From Treponema vincentii (lineage in GTDB: Bacteria > Spirochaetota > Spirochaetia > Treponematales > Treponemataceae): 64,000 bases of DNA. Shown here one piece after another: positions 1-8,949 of this stretch; the first letter of the stretch is position 1, and the number at the start of each line of letters is the position of its first letter. The notes below the pieces were generated by a model, which was not told where the DNA came from, did not search any database, and was given only the letters and a program-made list of their open reading frames with translations. The stretch is taken from assembly GCF_018336815.1 (NCBI RefSeq), contig NZ_CP050497.1:1116001-1180000 (forward strand), written 5' to 3'. The translations under genes and the position numbers were made by a program.

Positions 1-1040
1 GTCCCTACCTGCTTGACGGCGCCGAAACGATGCTGTGTATGCCGGATCTTTTCAATTATTTTTTAACCGGTGAAAAGCGGACGGAGTGTTCCATCGCTTC
101 TACTACACAGATGCTTGATGCCGACTCTCAAACATGGTCGGAGGAGATTATCGGTGCACTGGGGCTGCCTGCTCATATTCTTACCCCTATTATCCCCTCC
201 GGTACCGAAATCGGCTTACTGAAACCGTCGGTGTGCGAAGGTTTCGGAAAGACTGCCGTCAAGGTTACGGCCGTTTGCGGGCATGATACGCAGAGCGCCG
301 TTGCCGCTGTTCCTGCCGACTGTGACGATTTTATCTTTGTCAGCTGCGGAACATGGTCTTTATTCGGAACTGAGCTGGATGCTCCGCTTATTTCGGATGA
401 TTCCGCACGGTTTAATATTACCAATGAAATAGGTTTCGGCGGTAAAACAAATTTTCTAAAAAACTGTACCGGCCTTTGGCTGATACAAGAGAGCAAAAGG
501 CAGTGGCAGCGGGAAGGTAAAAACTACTCGTTTGCAGAGCTTGAGGCAGAGGCGCGTAAAGCCAAGCCGTTCGTATCATTTATCGATCCGGATGCTCCCG
601 AATTAGGTGTTCCCGGCGATATCCCCGGGCGGATACGGGCATACTGCAAGAACACCGGTCAGCCCGTGCCGGAAACGGTCGGAAGCATTATGCAGTGCAT
701 TTATCAGAGTCTCGCTTTCCTGTATCGAAAAACCCTTGAAGAAATAGAGCTGTGTACCGGTAAACGATATCCTGTTATTCATATAGTCGGCGGCGGCATT
801 AAGGATACGCATCTCTGCCGTCTTGCAGCAAATGCCTGTGGACGGCCGGTAAAAGCAGGCCCTACGGAAGCCTCGGCATTGGGTAATATTGTAGTGCAAT
901 TAATCGCTTCCGGCGATGTACGGAATATCAAGGAAGCCCGGAAAGTTATTGCCGCTTCATATCCGGTTGCAGAATATGAGCCGGAAGATACACGCCTGTG
1001 GGATGAACATTACAGTGCATTTCGGGCGTTTTGTCGTTAA
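1..1040 (+). CDS. FGGY-family sugar kinase, rhamnulokinase-like (5' end outside window)
   Basis: This is the C-terminal part of an ATP-dependent sugar kinase of the RhaB (rhamnulokinase) branch of the FGGY family. The frame is open to the window edge, so the ATG at base 30 is internal. Visible family blocks are MPDLFNYFLTGE, a GHDTQSAVAAVP stretch, SCGTWSLFGTE and the C-terminal VGGGIKDTHLCRLAANA nucleotide-binding loop. It lies 22 bases upstream of fucI and is probably co-transcribed. The sequence resembles rhamnulokinases more than E. coli fuculokinase, but the fucI neighbour suggests it phosphorylates L-fuculose (or both 6-deoxyketoses); substrate is inference. Confidence 0.88.
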   Translation, partial: PYLLDGAETMLCMPDLFNYFLTGEKRTECSIASTTQMLDADSQTWSEEIIGALGLPAHILTPIIPSGTEIGLLKPSVCEGFGKTAVKVTAVCGHDTQSAVAAVPADCDDFIFVSCGTWSLFGTELDAPLISDDSARFNITNEIGFGGKTNFLKNCTGLWLIQESKRQWQREGKNYSFAELEAEARKAKPFVSFIDPDAPELGVPGDIPGRIRAYCKNTGQPVPETVGSIMQCIYQSLAFLYRKTLEEIELCTGKRYPVIHIVGGGIKDTHLCRLAANACGRPVKAGPTEASALGNIVVQLIASGDVRNIKEARKVIAASYPVAEYEPEDTRLWDEHYSAFRAFCR

Positions 1041-1062
1041 CAGAAAACAGTAAGGAGGACGT

Positions 1063-2865
1063 ATGTCAACACAGTTTAAGCAAACGGAACCGGTAAACCG
1101 GTATAAAGGACACTTACCGAAAATCGGTATCAGACCGGCTATTGACGGTCGGCAGCAGGGAGTGCGGGAGAGTCTTGAAGACCAAACCATGAATATGGCA
1201 AAGAGCGCTGCGGCGCTGATTAGCGGAAATCTCCGCCATCCGAATGGTATGCCGGTTGAGTGCGTTATCGCAGATTCTACTATCGGCGGTGTCGGCGAGG
1301 CTGCTGCCTGCGAGGAAAAATTTCAGCGGGAAGGTGTGGATATCACGCTGACCGTAACCCCCTGCTGGTGCTACGGTTCCGAAACTATGGATATGAATCC
1401 GATGACCATTAAGGCAGTGTGGGGCTTTAACGGTACGGAACGACCCGGCGCGGTATATCTTGCGGCCGTGCTTGCAGGACACACCCAGAAGGGGCTGCCC
1501 GCATTCGGCATTTACGGACGGGATGTTCAAGATGCCGATGACACTGCTATTCCCTGCGATGTAAAAGAAAAAATCTTGCTTTTTGCCCGTGCAGCCCTTG
1601 CCGCTGCATGGATGCGGGGAAAATCATATCTGTCTATCGGAAGCGTCTCGATGGGGATTGCAGGTTCGATCGTTTCTCAGGACTTTTTCCAGCGGTATCT
1701 CGGTATGAGAAATGAAACCGTCGATATGTCCGAACTTATTCGGCGCATCAACGAGAATATCTACGATGAAGAAGAATTCAAAAAAGCGCTTGCATGGACA
1801 AAAGAACACTGCAAAGAGGGGAAGGACGACAACCCCGAAAAAATGCAGCATTCACGGGAACGGAAAGATAAAACATGGGAAATCTGTGTTAAGTGCATGA
1901 TCATCGTCCGCGATTTGATGATCGGAAACAAGAAACTTGAAGCAAAATTTCCTGAGGAAGCCAAAGGACGCAACGCCTTGTTGGCAGGCTTCCAAGGACA
2001 GCGCCACTGGACTGATTTTATGCCGAACGGCGACTTCTTCGAAGCCATGCTGAACTCCAGTTTTGACTGGAACGGTATCCGTGAGCCATTCTTAGTAGCC
2101 ACCGAAAATGATTCGCTGAACGGCGTTTGTATGATGTTTGAACATCTGCTCGGCTATAGTGCGGCGATTTTCTCCGACGTCAGAACCTATTGGAGCCCCG
2201 AAGCGGTTGAACGGATTACCGGATGGAAGCCTCAAGGCGATGCGGCAAACGGCTTTATCCATTTGATTAATTCCGGAGCAACCTGTCTTGACGGTACGGG
2301 GAAACAGAAAAAAGACGGTAAGTCCGTTATGAAGCCGTTCTGGGAAATCACCTCCGGAGAAGCTAATGCCTGTCTTGATGCCACGCAGTGGCGATATGCG
2401 AGCTTGGAATACTTTAGAGGCGGCGGTTATTCTTCCAACTTCTTAACGGAAGGCGGAATGCCGGTTACTATGGCGCGTCTTAACTTGGTGCACGGCTTGG
2501 GTCCGGTACTGCAAATTGCCGAAGGCGCCACCGTATCGCTTCCTAAAGCCGTAAACGAAAAACTTGATCTGCGCACCAATCCGACTTGGCCGACTACGTG
2601 GTTTGTTCCGCGCTTGACCGGTAAGGGAGCGTTCACCGATGTTTATTCCGTCATGGCAAAGTGGGGTGCAAATCACGGGGCAATTACATACGGACATATC
2701 GGGGCAGAACTGATCGCACTGGCCGCTATTTTGCGTATACCGGTGTGTATGCACAATGTTGAAAATGCAAAAATCTACCGTCCGCAGTACTGGAATGCTT
2801 TCGGCGATGAGTTGGAAGGCGCGGATTATCGTGCATGTGCAACACTCGGACCCCTGTATAAATAA
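1063..2865 (+). CDS. fucI: L-fucose isomerase
   Basis: Converts L-fucose to L-fuculose (also D-arabinose to D-ribulose in the family), a cytoplasmic Mn-dependent aldose-ketose isomerase. At 600 aa it matches the ~590 aa family length. The metal-site segments of the E. coli enzyme are recognisable: ATENDSLNG (Glu), [10 protein letters not shown] (Asp) and [13 protein letters not shown] (His). The start ATG follows a strong TAAGGAGG ribosome binding site. With the kinase upstream it forms the end of a deoxysugar catabolic operon; the aldolase and transporter would lie outside the window. Confidence 0.96.
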   Translation: MSTQFKQTEPVNRYKGHLPKIGIRPAIDGRQQGVRESLEDQTMNMAKSAAALISGNLRHPNGMPVECVIADSTIGGVGEAAACEEKFQREGVDITLTVTPCWCYGSETMDMNPMTIKAVWGFNGTERPGAVYLAAVLAGHTQKGLPAFGIYGRDVQDADDTAIPCDVKEKILLFARAALAAAWMRGKSYLSIGSVSMGIAGSIVSQDFFQRYLGMRNETVDMSELIRRINENIYDEEEFKKALAWTKEHCKEGKDDNPEKMQHSRERKDKTWEICVKCMIIVRDLMIGNKKLEAKFPEEAKGRNALLAGFQGQRHWTDFMPNGDFFEAMLNSSFDWNGIREPFLVATENDSLNGVCMMFEHLLGYSAAIFSDVRTYWSPEAVERITGWKPQGDAANGFIHLINSGATCLDGTGKQKKDGKSVMKPFWEITSGEANACLDATQWRYASLEYFRGGGYSSNFLTEGGMPVTMARLNLVHGLGPVLQIAEGATVSLPKAVNEKLDLRTNPTWPTTWFVPRLTGKGAFTDVYSVMAKWGANHGAITYGHIGAELIALAAILRIPVCMHNVENAKIYRPQYWNAFGDELEGADYRACATLGPLYK

Positions 2866-2873
2866 CAGGGAAC

Positions 2874-2912
2874 GGGGGCTGTCCCGAAAGTAACCGACTT
2901 TTGGGACAGTCC
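2874..2912. repeat. H-family hairpin with IS-end-like arms
   Basis: A 39-bp near-perfect palindrome: arms CTGTCCCGAAAGT and ACTTTTGGGACAG around an AACCG loop. The outer sequence GGGGCTGTCC is the same as the terminal inverted repeats of the IS element at 6151-7920, so this may be two IS ends brought together or a minimal non-autonomous derivative. It sits exactly at the 5' breakpoint of the truncated ATPase that follows. Confidence 0.7.
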
Positions 2913-3595
2913 TAATTCGAGAGGATTGGTATGAAAACTATATCGATACCTACTTGGATTTGGATATACGGGATCAGATTAATTCCGGCAATATTTCTCT
3001 GTTCAAGAAGTTTGTGCACGTGTGCGCGGTGCACAGCGGTCAGCTGCTTTCTATGGATAGCATTGCGCGGGATACCGGCATTTCTGCGCCGACGGTGAAG
3101 AGCTGGCTTTCTATTTTAGAGGCTTCGTTTATTATCCACTTTCTTGAACCGAATACTAATAACCTTGGACGAAGCATCGTAAAAACGCCGAAGCTCTATT
3201 TTGTTGATTCAGAGTTGATGTGTCATCTTTTGCGGCTGGAGACAAAAGAAGATTTGCTCTTGAGCCGATACAAGGGAGCCGCGGTTGCGACCTTTGCCGT
3301 TTCGGAATTACTGAAACATCGCCTGAATTAGGGTAAAAAAGCGAACCTCACCTTTTTTAGAGACAGCAAGGGCTTGGAGGTAGATACGATTGCGGATTGG
3401 AACCGTACTTTTGCGATTGAGATAAAAAGTTCCAATGCCCCGGACGCAAAGCTGTCGCGCAACACAAAAAAATACCTGCAGCTGCTGAATGATGAAACGG
3501 CAAAAAACGCAGTGTTTTATTTGTCCGATATGAGTATGAACATCAACGGCACTGCTTATGTGAGCTGGCGCGATTGGGAAAAGTATTTACAGTGA
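2913..3595 (+). pseudogene. Truncated DUF4143 AAA-ATPase remnant
   Basis: One reading frame runs from the hairpin edge to base 3595 and matches the C-terminal half of the AAA+ DUF4143 ATPases (often next to DNA-contacting or toxin-like genes): WYENYIDTYLDLDIRD, a small HTH-like stretch around ISAPTVKSWLSILE, and the nuclease-like end FFRDSKGLEVDTIADW and IEIKSS. The Walker A/B N-terminal half is missing. A single in-frame TAG at 3329-3331 interrupts the remaining frame; a CAG-to-TAG change would explain it. No start codon or ribosome binding site is convincing. Clearly a decaying fragment. Confidence 0.85.
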
Positions 3596-3721
3596 GCTTT
3601 TGCGGATAGTGTCGTGGATAACACGCTACGATACATCGCTAAGGTGCATGCAAACCATACATGATACGTCGGAAGAGTACTGGCACAAGATTAAGGCGTA
3701 GATGCGTTAGGAGGCATTATT

Positions 3722-4102
3722 ATGGGAACACTATATTGGAAGCGGATATACGATGCTGCTGAACCGCAAGACGGGTTTAGGATATTAGCTGATCGGCTAT
3801 GGCCGCGCGGACTTACAAAAGAAAAGGCAGCGCTCGGAGATTGGGCTAAAGATATTGCACCATCATCGGCAATACGACAAGCCTATCATAGAAAAGAAAT
3901 GGATTACGGCCATTTTTCCGCCCTCTATGCAAATGAATTGGCGGAAAATCCTGAAGCACCGGCTTTTATCGAAAAAATTAAGACCGAGCTACAAAACGGG
4001 AACGTTACAATACTGTATGCGGTCAAAGAACTTGAGACTAGCCATATTCCTACCCTACGGGCATTTATCGAAAAAAATATATACAGCCCTCGCTTTCATT
4101 AG
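3722..4102 (+). CDS. DUF488 family protein
   Basis: A 126-aa cytoplasmic protein of the DUF488 (YeaO-like) family, whose biochemical role is not established. The family hallmark LADRLWPRGLTKEKA is at residues ~22-36, followed by LGDWAKDIAPS and a conserved YAVKELETSH segment near the C-terminus. A GGAGG ribosome binding site precedes the ATG. It stands alone between the ATPase remnant and a 330-base gene-free stretch, so context gives no functional clue. In the upstream gap, bases ~3660-3702 could encode a tail ending EEYWHKIKA that has no visible start; it may be another remnant. Confidence 0.88.
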   Translation: MGTLYWKRIYDAAEPQDGFRILADRLWPRGLTKEKAALGDWAKDIAPSSAIRQAYHRKEMDYGHFSALYANELAENPEAPAFIEKIKTELQNGNVTILYAVKELETSHIPTLRAFIEKNIYSPRFH

Positions 4103-4436
4103 TACTTCCCTGATTATTTTCGAAGTCTCAAATTCTGATATTCCGTATGTCATATTCTGACAGGTGAATTAGTTACGTTTTATCCATATTTCGATGTTAC
4201 TGCATAATCACGGTAGGAGAAAAACGGAACAAACATATTCTTTCATACGTATAATTTAATGAAAAAACTTGTAAGTTATTATCATAGAAGGACTTATTTT
4301 AATAAATTTATTATCCGTCTTTGCCAATCATTATCTTTTATGGACTGTTCGGTTTTTGAAAAATCCTGCAATCCTTTTTTGGCATATATCTTGCTATGAC
4401 AACCCTATAGACAAGATGAAACCGAAGGAGAAACGT
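4103..4436. other. Intergenic stretch, no gene supported
   Basis: AT-rich. A TATAAT box at 4250-4255 could be the -10 of a promoter for the gene starting at 4437 (long leader ~175 bases), but I see no matching -35. A 46-codon open frame starts at 4259 without a ribosome binding site and has no recognisable features, so I do not call it. Confidence 0.4.
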
Positions 4437-5351
4437 ATGCAAGAGGATATCATTGAAACGATATTGGCGGACTTTTCACGGCAGAATAAACAAAAAAAAG
4501 CCGTAGATACGCTGTTTCAGTATTTGTATTTTAATCTCGGTGAATTCGGGGTCTACTGTGGAAGCGAGGATATGCGCAGTGACTTTTTGCTTTGGCTCTA
4601 TCCAAAGCTGGATACTATCATAGACGGTTATAATCCCGATAGGTCAATATTTCCTACTTACTTGCGAATGTCTCTTACCTATAGTTGGAAGCTTTTTCTA
4701 AGGCGGAATCGTGAACAGGCAACGTATGCTTCCGTTGCTCAAGATGATCAGCAGCGGATCGTTAAAACGAGACGGGACGAACAGAACGGATCACAAAACT
4801 ATGAATTGTATGCAGCAAGTCCGTCGCCTTCATATACGGTGTTACCCGAAAAAGTTCAGTCTATTCAGGAAACAATCAGATGGGAAAGAAAAAGAAAAGA
4901 CATCTATACACGTTATTTTCTCGAACTACTGTGTAAGTCTTGTTTTTGTATCAACGAACATTTGCTGCAAACAGTTGCCGTACATTTAGGAATATCGGTA
5001 CGAAAGGTGAGACTGCTGATTGAGGAAGCAAAGGAGCTGACCGATAAACGGGATGCTGTTTACAACGAATGGGTAGCAAAGCGGGATTTTTATTATGTGC
5101 GGTATAAGAGTGCGACGCTCCAGCTTCGTAAGGTTGATGAGGCGCATGGTTCCGTTATCAAACGTTTGAAACATCGTCAGGCATACAGCTATGCACGTTG
5201 GCAGGGATACCTGAAGCGGATACGGGAATACACGCGGGGGCCGAGCAATCGAGCATTGGCACGGCAACTGGGCGTTTCTCGAGCAACGATTAACAGCGAT
5301 CTTGTCGAGCTTAAAAAAGCGTGTTATGGTAAGCCATGCACATATACTTAG
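4437..5351 (+). CDS. Sigma-factor-like HTH protein, uncharacterised
   Basis: 304 aa from the ATG with a good AAGGAG site; a longer reading from 4356 has none. I do not recognise a named family. Residues ~35-90 (SEDMRSDFLLWLYPKLDTII ... FPTYLRMSLTYSWKLFLRR) resemble the core helices of sigma70 region 2, with the acidic helix followed by a tyl-type helix and a basic end. The C-terminus has a helix-turn-helix, ALARQLGVSRATINSDLVEL, of the region-4 kind; a second HTH-like LLQTVAVHLGISVRKVRLLI lies mid-protein. A divergent sigma or sigma-like regulator is a reasonable inference. Its last 16 bases overlap rdgB, so the two are likely co-transcribed. Confidence 0.7.
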   Translation: MQEDIIETILADFSRQNKQKKAVDTLFQYLYFNLGEFGVYCGSEDMRSDFLLWLYPKLDTIIDGYNPDRSIFPTYLRMSLTYSWKLFLRRNREQATYASVAQDDQQRIVKTRRDEQNGSQNYELYAASPSPSYTVLPEKVQSIQETIRWERKRKDIYTRYFLELLCKSCFCINEHLLQTVAVHLGISVRKVRLLIEEAKELTDKRDAVYNEWVAKRDFYYVRYKSATLQLRKVDEAHGSVIKRLKHRQAYSYARWQGYLKRIREYTRGPSNRALARQLGVSRATINSDLVELKKACYGKPCTYT

Positions 5352-5941
5352 CAAGCGGCAACCGACATAAGCAAGAAGAATTTGCCGCTATTTTGGAAGG
5401 CCATCACATCAGCCTCCCTGCTGATGCGGGTATCCTCTTTGACCCCGAAGAAACGGGAACGACTTTTTTAGAAAATGCATTATTAAAAGCCCGCGTCCTA
5501 TACGAATGTGTTAAATGTCCGGTGATTGCCGACGATTCGGGGCTGTGTATCGATGCGCTGGGCGGTAAGCCCGGTATCTATTCAGCCCGCTACGGCATGA
5601 AAGACGGTGTACAGCTGAAAGCGGAGGAGCGGAATCAACTTGTGCTGCAACAGATGAAAGGGATAGAAAACCGCAGCTGCCGGTTTGTCTGCTGCATTGC
5701 GGTAATGCTGGATGCTCACCGTTTTTTTACGGTACAAGAAACATGCGAGGGCGTAATTGCCGAATCGGAGCGCGGAGAACACGGCTTCGGTTATGATCCG
5801 ATTGTGTATCTTCCCAAGATCGGCAAAACGGTTGCAGAACTGACGGCACAAGAAAAAAACGAACTGTCCCATCGCGGAAAAGCCGGACGAATTGTCGCCC
5901 AACTATTGGCTATGTTTCCGTCCACTGCGTCGGGATGTTGA
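5336..5941 (+). CDS. rdgB: RdgB/HAM1 non-canonical purine NTP pyrophosphatase
   Basis: Hydrolyses XTP/ITP/dITP to monophosphates to keep deaminated purines out of nucleic acids; cytoplasmic, Mg-dependent dimer in the family. Motifs: LASGNRHKQEEF at the N-terminus, TTFLENALLKA, ADDSGLCIDALGGKPGIYSA, GFGYDPIVYLP and the C-terminal ELSHRGKA. Length 201 aa is normal. The start overlaps the preceding gene. The last codons and the stop fall in a hairpin-repeat motif (GCGTCGGGATGTTGATT) that recurs at 40.6, 47.3 and 52.3 kb, so the natural C-terminus may have been replaced by repeat-derived residues. Confidence 0.95.
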   Translation: MHIYLASGNRHKQEEFAAILEGHHISLPADAGILFDPEETGTTFLENALLKARVLYECVKCPVIADDSGLCIDALGGKPGIYSARYGMKDGVQLKAEERNQLVLQQMKGIENRSCRFVCCIAVMLDAHRFFTVQETCEGVIAESERGEHGFGYDPIVYLPKIGKTVAELTAQEKNELSHRGKAGRIVAQLLAMFPSTASGC

Positions 5942-6150
5942 TTTTTGGCAATAGCCATTCCGTTAGCCTTTTGAAAATGGGTAGAGCAGATGCTAGGAGC
6001 GAGCACAAATTAACCGCAGGCCTGTTGAAAAGTGTACATCCGTGTACACTTTTCAACGACGAGTTTTCGCTGCGCAAAAACATCGCCTTTGCGTGGAACC
6101 ACGGACATCCTCGCCCAAAATGAACGTCCGTGTACATTCTTGGGCTGCGA
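5923..6150. repeat. Hairpin-repeat array (R4) upstream of the IS element
   Basis: Contains a 15-bp perfect stem at 6024-6057 (arms GTTGAAAAGTGTACA and TGTACACTTTTCAAC, loop TCCG), a GTTTTCGC/GCAAAAAC hairpin around 6061-6085 and further TCCG-loop hairpins to 6150. Bases ~5961-6020 (GTTAGCCTTTTGAAAAT ... ACCGCAGGC) are closely similar to 26731-26795. No gene is supported. Confidence 0.7.
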
Positions 6151-7920
6151 GGGGCTGTCCCAAAAGTATAAAGACGTGATAAAATCAGGATATGAGTAGA
6201 GGAGTCAGTAGTAAAATAACGTTTAAGACGTATGATCAAAGTGAACGGTGGCTATTGCCCCCGAGCTTAGAAGAATTGGTACCGGAGAATCATCTGGTAA
6301 GAGTAGTCAGCGCAACGGTGGATGAAATAGAACTGAAAGCCCTGTTTGAAGCCTACACAACGGGAGGGGGAGCAAGCCGCTACCATCCGCAGATGCTGTT
6401 AAAAGTATTGATCTACTGCTATCTGACCGGTACCTATTCGTCGCGGCAGATTGCGAAACAATGCCGGGAAAATGTGAATGTAATGTGGCTGGCGGCAAAC
6501 CAAAAACCGGACTTTAGAACAATCAATGCATTCCGAGGAGAAAGGCTGAAAAGTGTGATTGAAGAAGTATTTACCGCAACGGTAAAGCTTTTGTATGAAA
6601 AAGGCTATGTCAAACTAGAGAAGTATTTTGTGGACGGAACAAAGATAGAAAGTGCGGCGAACAAATATACATTTGTATGGAAAGGGTCGGTAGAAAAGTA
6701 CGAAAAGAAACTGGACGAAAAGGTCAGGGAGTTGATAAAAGAAATAAATACGATAGCCGAACAAGAAAATGATATATATGGCGATAAAGATTTAGAAGAG
6801 CTTGGAGAAGGAGCAGAGGTAACGAGCGAAGAGATCAAAGAAGTTGCGCAAAAGATAAATAACAAGCTTGAAGCGTTGGCAGAGAACAGTGAGAAGAAAG
6901 CAAAAACAGTTAAAAAAAAACTGGAGAAAGCAAAGAAAGAACTTGAGACAGAGCTGCTGCCGCGAAAAGAAAAATATGAAGCATACAACGCAACCTTTAA
7001 TGGGAGAAACAGTTTTTCTAAAACCGATCATGATGCCACTTTTATGAGGATGAAAGAAGATGCTATGAAGAATGGGCAGTTAAAGCCCGGCTACAATGTA
7101 CAAGTAGGCAATGAGAATACCTTTGCAATAGGCTTTGATATATTTGCGGATGCTGCGGATATGAGAACCTTACCGGTTCATATTGATAATGTACAAAAAC
7201 GGTTAGAGCATACACCTTTGAAATGGTGATAGCAGATGCAGGGTATGGCAGTGAAGAAAACTATGAGTATCTTGAGAGAAATGGAAGTGTTGCATTAGTA
7301 AAGTATGGAAGCTATCATCAACAGCGGAAGAAGAGTTTTAAAAAGAAGCTCTTTAATAGTGAAAATTGGGACTATGATAGTGAGCAAAAAGCATACACCT
7401 GTCCAGCCGGCAACAGAGTACCGTATGTGAAAACCGTGACGAAAGAAACGAAAAACGGGTATACCCATACTATTGATATCTATCAGTGTCACAACTGTGA
7501 AGGTTGTCCGTTACGGGAAAAGTGTAGCAAAGCGAAAGAAGGGCGAACGGTACAGCGGAACGAGAAGTGGCTTGCCCAAAAGAAGCAAGTCAATGAGCTA
7601 CTTGATGATGATGAGAACAAGAAAATCATGAAACGCCGCTCGGTAGAATGCGAAACGGTCTTTGGACAAATAAAAGGGAACCAGCACTTCCGTCGCTTTT
7701 ATTTACGCAGCACTGAAAAAGTAACAGTAGAGATCGCTCTGTTATTGCTTGGTTATAATATTAAGAACCTTATGCGCAAAGAACAGGAAAAGAAGGCGGC
7801 ATAAGGGGGATAAATCGAGGGTTACCCCTAAAATAATCAAAAAAAACGAAAAATATGGTTAGTTCTGTGAAGCAGGGGCTATACAATCGGTAATAAAACA
7901 AAACTTTTAGGACAGCCCCC
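6151..7920 (+). mobile_element. IS1182-type insertion sequence
   Basis: About 1.77 kb bounded by inverted repeats GGGGCTGTCCCAAAAGTAT (left) and, read from the right end, GGGGCTGTCCTAAAAGTTT. It contains one transposase gene of the IS1182 type. I could not identify a clear target duplication. The left end abuts a hairpin array and the right end another, so insertion into a palindromic repeat is plausible; IS1182 elements are known to favour such sites. Its ends are shared with the solo palindrome at 2874-2912. Confidence 0.85.
6192..7804 (+). pseudogene. IS1182-family transposase, frameshifted
   Basis: The N-terminal frame (6192-7229, 345 aa) carries the DUF772-like domain (LPPSLEELVPENHLVRVV), the first catalytic Asp in KYFVDGTKIES and a long Lys/Glu-rich coiled-coil insertion. 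The C-terminal frame (7223-7804, 193 aa) starts MVIADAGYGSEENY (second Asp) and includes a CxxC-type zinc segment (CHNCEGCPLREKC) and the Glu in RRSVECETVFGQIKGN. One extra A in GAAATGG at ~7222 would fuse the frames as PLKMVIADAGYG. No standard slippery heptamer is present at the junction, and this family normally uses one frame, so I call it broken rather than programmed. Confidence 0.88.
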
Positions 7921-8146
7921 TACTGCATAGAACCACCGCCGTCCGTGGCGGTTCTGATACGTCGAGGACTGTTTGCAGTAGCGGCATGGACGCCGCTTGT
8001 ATTAACCAGTAGTGAGTTTCGTCTGTATGCGAAACTCACAGTCAAAACTATACAAGGATGTATAGTTTTGGCGATGCGACAACGCAGATGCTTGAATATT
8101 TTTAAAAGGGTGTTCTGTAACGTATGTTACGGAACACCCTCATTGT
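7921..8146. repeat. Hairpin-repeat array (R4) downstream of the IS element
   Basis: A chain of adjoining hairpins: ACCGCC..GGCGGT near 7932, GCGGCA-TGGA-CGCCGC near 7980, GTGAGTTTCG..CGAAACTCAC at 8012-8040, AAAACTATACA-AGGA-TGTATAGTTTT at 8044-8069, and GGGTGTTCTGTAACG..CGGAACACCC at ~8108-8140. Loops are mostly NGGA or TCCN. A short open frame across it is not a credible gene. Confidence 0.7.
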
Positions 8147-8149
8147 ATA

Positions 8150-8158
8150 TGATATAAT
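8150..8158 (+). promoter_or_regulatory. Extended -10 promoter for the GTPase gene
   Basis: TGA-TATAAT, an extended -10 element, ends 9 bases before the ATG at 8168. Transcription would start about 3 bases upstream of the ATG, and no ribosome binding site is present, so a leaderless or near-leaderless mRNA is predicted. No good -35 is visible. Confidence 0.5.
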
Positions 8159-8167
8159 CGCAACACT

Positions 8168-8875
8168 ATGAATCTTTTGATCGTTTCCGGCCCACCGTCT
8201 TCGGGCAAAACAAGCGTTATTCTAAAGACAATCGAGGCGCTGCGCACGCAAGGACTCCGCGCCGGAGTGGTGAAATTTGACTGCCTTTACACCGATGACG
8301 ATGTGCTATACGAAAAGGCCGGTATCCCTGTCCAAAAAGGTATTTCCGGCTCACTCTGCCCCGATCACTTCTTTGTTTCCAATATCGAAGAGGTAGTACA
8401 ATGGGGTGTAAAAGAGAAATTTGACCTTCTGATAACGGAATCCGCAGGTTTGTGCAACCGCTGTTCTCCGTATATTAAGAATATTCTCGGGATCTGCGTT
8501 ATCGATAATCTTTCCGGCATCAATACGCCGAAAAAAATCGGCCCGCTTTTAAAAGCGGCGGATATTGTTGTCATCACAAAAGGCGATATTGTGTCGCAAG
8601 CCGAACGCGAAGTGTTTTGCGCCCGTGTCAATACCGTTAATCCGCGGGCGGTTATTATGCAGGTGAACGGACTGACGGGGCAAGGCGCTTTTGAACTCAG
8701 CACGCTGCTGTTCAGTCCCGATAAAGATATTTCGACGGTGCAGGGAATGGAACTCCGATTCCCGATGCCCGCGGCGCTGTGTTCTTACTGCTTGGGCGAA
8801 ACGCGGGTCGGCGAAAATTTCCAGATGGGCAACATCCGCAAGATGAAGATTGCCGAATCGCAAACAAATAGTTAA
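8168..8875 (+). CDS. HypB/UreG/CooC-like P-loop GTPase
   Basis: 235 aa. Walker A is GPPSSGKT at residues ~8-15; LLITESAGLCNRC follows a second strand as in the SIMIBI-class metal-chaperone GTPases (HypB, UreG), and TKGD at ~145 fits the base-recognition loop. A C-terminal CSYCLGETRVG supplies a CxxC. HypB/UreG proteins load Ni into enzymes; the metal and client here are unknown. It is separated from the next gene, an ABC-type ATPase with an N-terminal DUF1858-like part, only by an H hairpin, suggesting a two-gene NTP-driven metallocentre or redox-activation cassette. Named nickel enzymes are not seen nearby. Confidence 0.75.
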   Translation: MNLLIVSGPPSSGKTSVILKTIEALRTQGLRAGVVKFDCLYTDDDVLYEKAGIPVQKGISGSLCPDHFFVSNIEEVVQWGVKEKFDLLITESAGLCNRCSPYIKNILGICVIDNLSGINTPKKIGPLLKAADIVVITKGDIVSQAEREVFCARVNTVNPRAVIMQVNGLTGQGAFELSTLLFSPDKDISTVQGMELRFPMPAALCSYCLGETRVGENFQMGNIRKMKIAESQTNS

Positions 8876-8876
8876 A

Positions 8877-8916
8877 GGGAACCTCTAAAAGGCTAACCGA
8901 GTTTTTAGAGATGTCC
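8877..8916. repeat. H-family hairpin
   Basis: Arms CCTCTAAAA and TTTTTAGAG around GGCTAACCGAG, flanked by GGGAA and TGTCC. It begins one base after the stop codon of the GTPase gene and lies between two genes of one apparent operon. It has no T-tract, so it is not an obvious terminator. Confidence 0.7.
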
Positions 8917-8949
8917 AAAACATCGTGCAAAAATTTTATGGGGGACAAT

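Noticed and set aside
2866..2953. H hairpin at 2874 as a rho-independent terminator of fucI
   Set aside because: It has no T-tract on either side and matches a dispersed repeat family; read-through control remains possible but is not supported.
7200..7240. Programmed -1 frameshift in the transposase
   Set aside because: The overlap has no X-XXY-YYZ slippery heptamer or following stem, and IS1182-type transposases are usually one frame.
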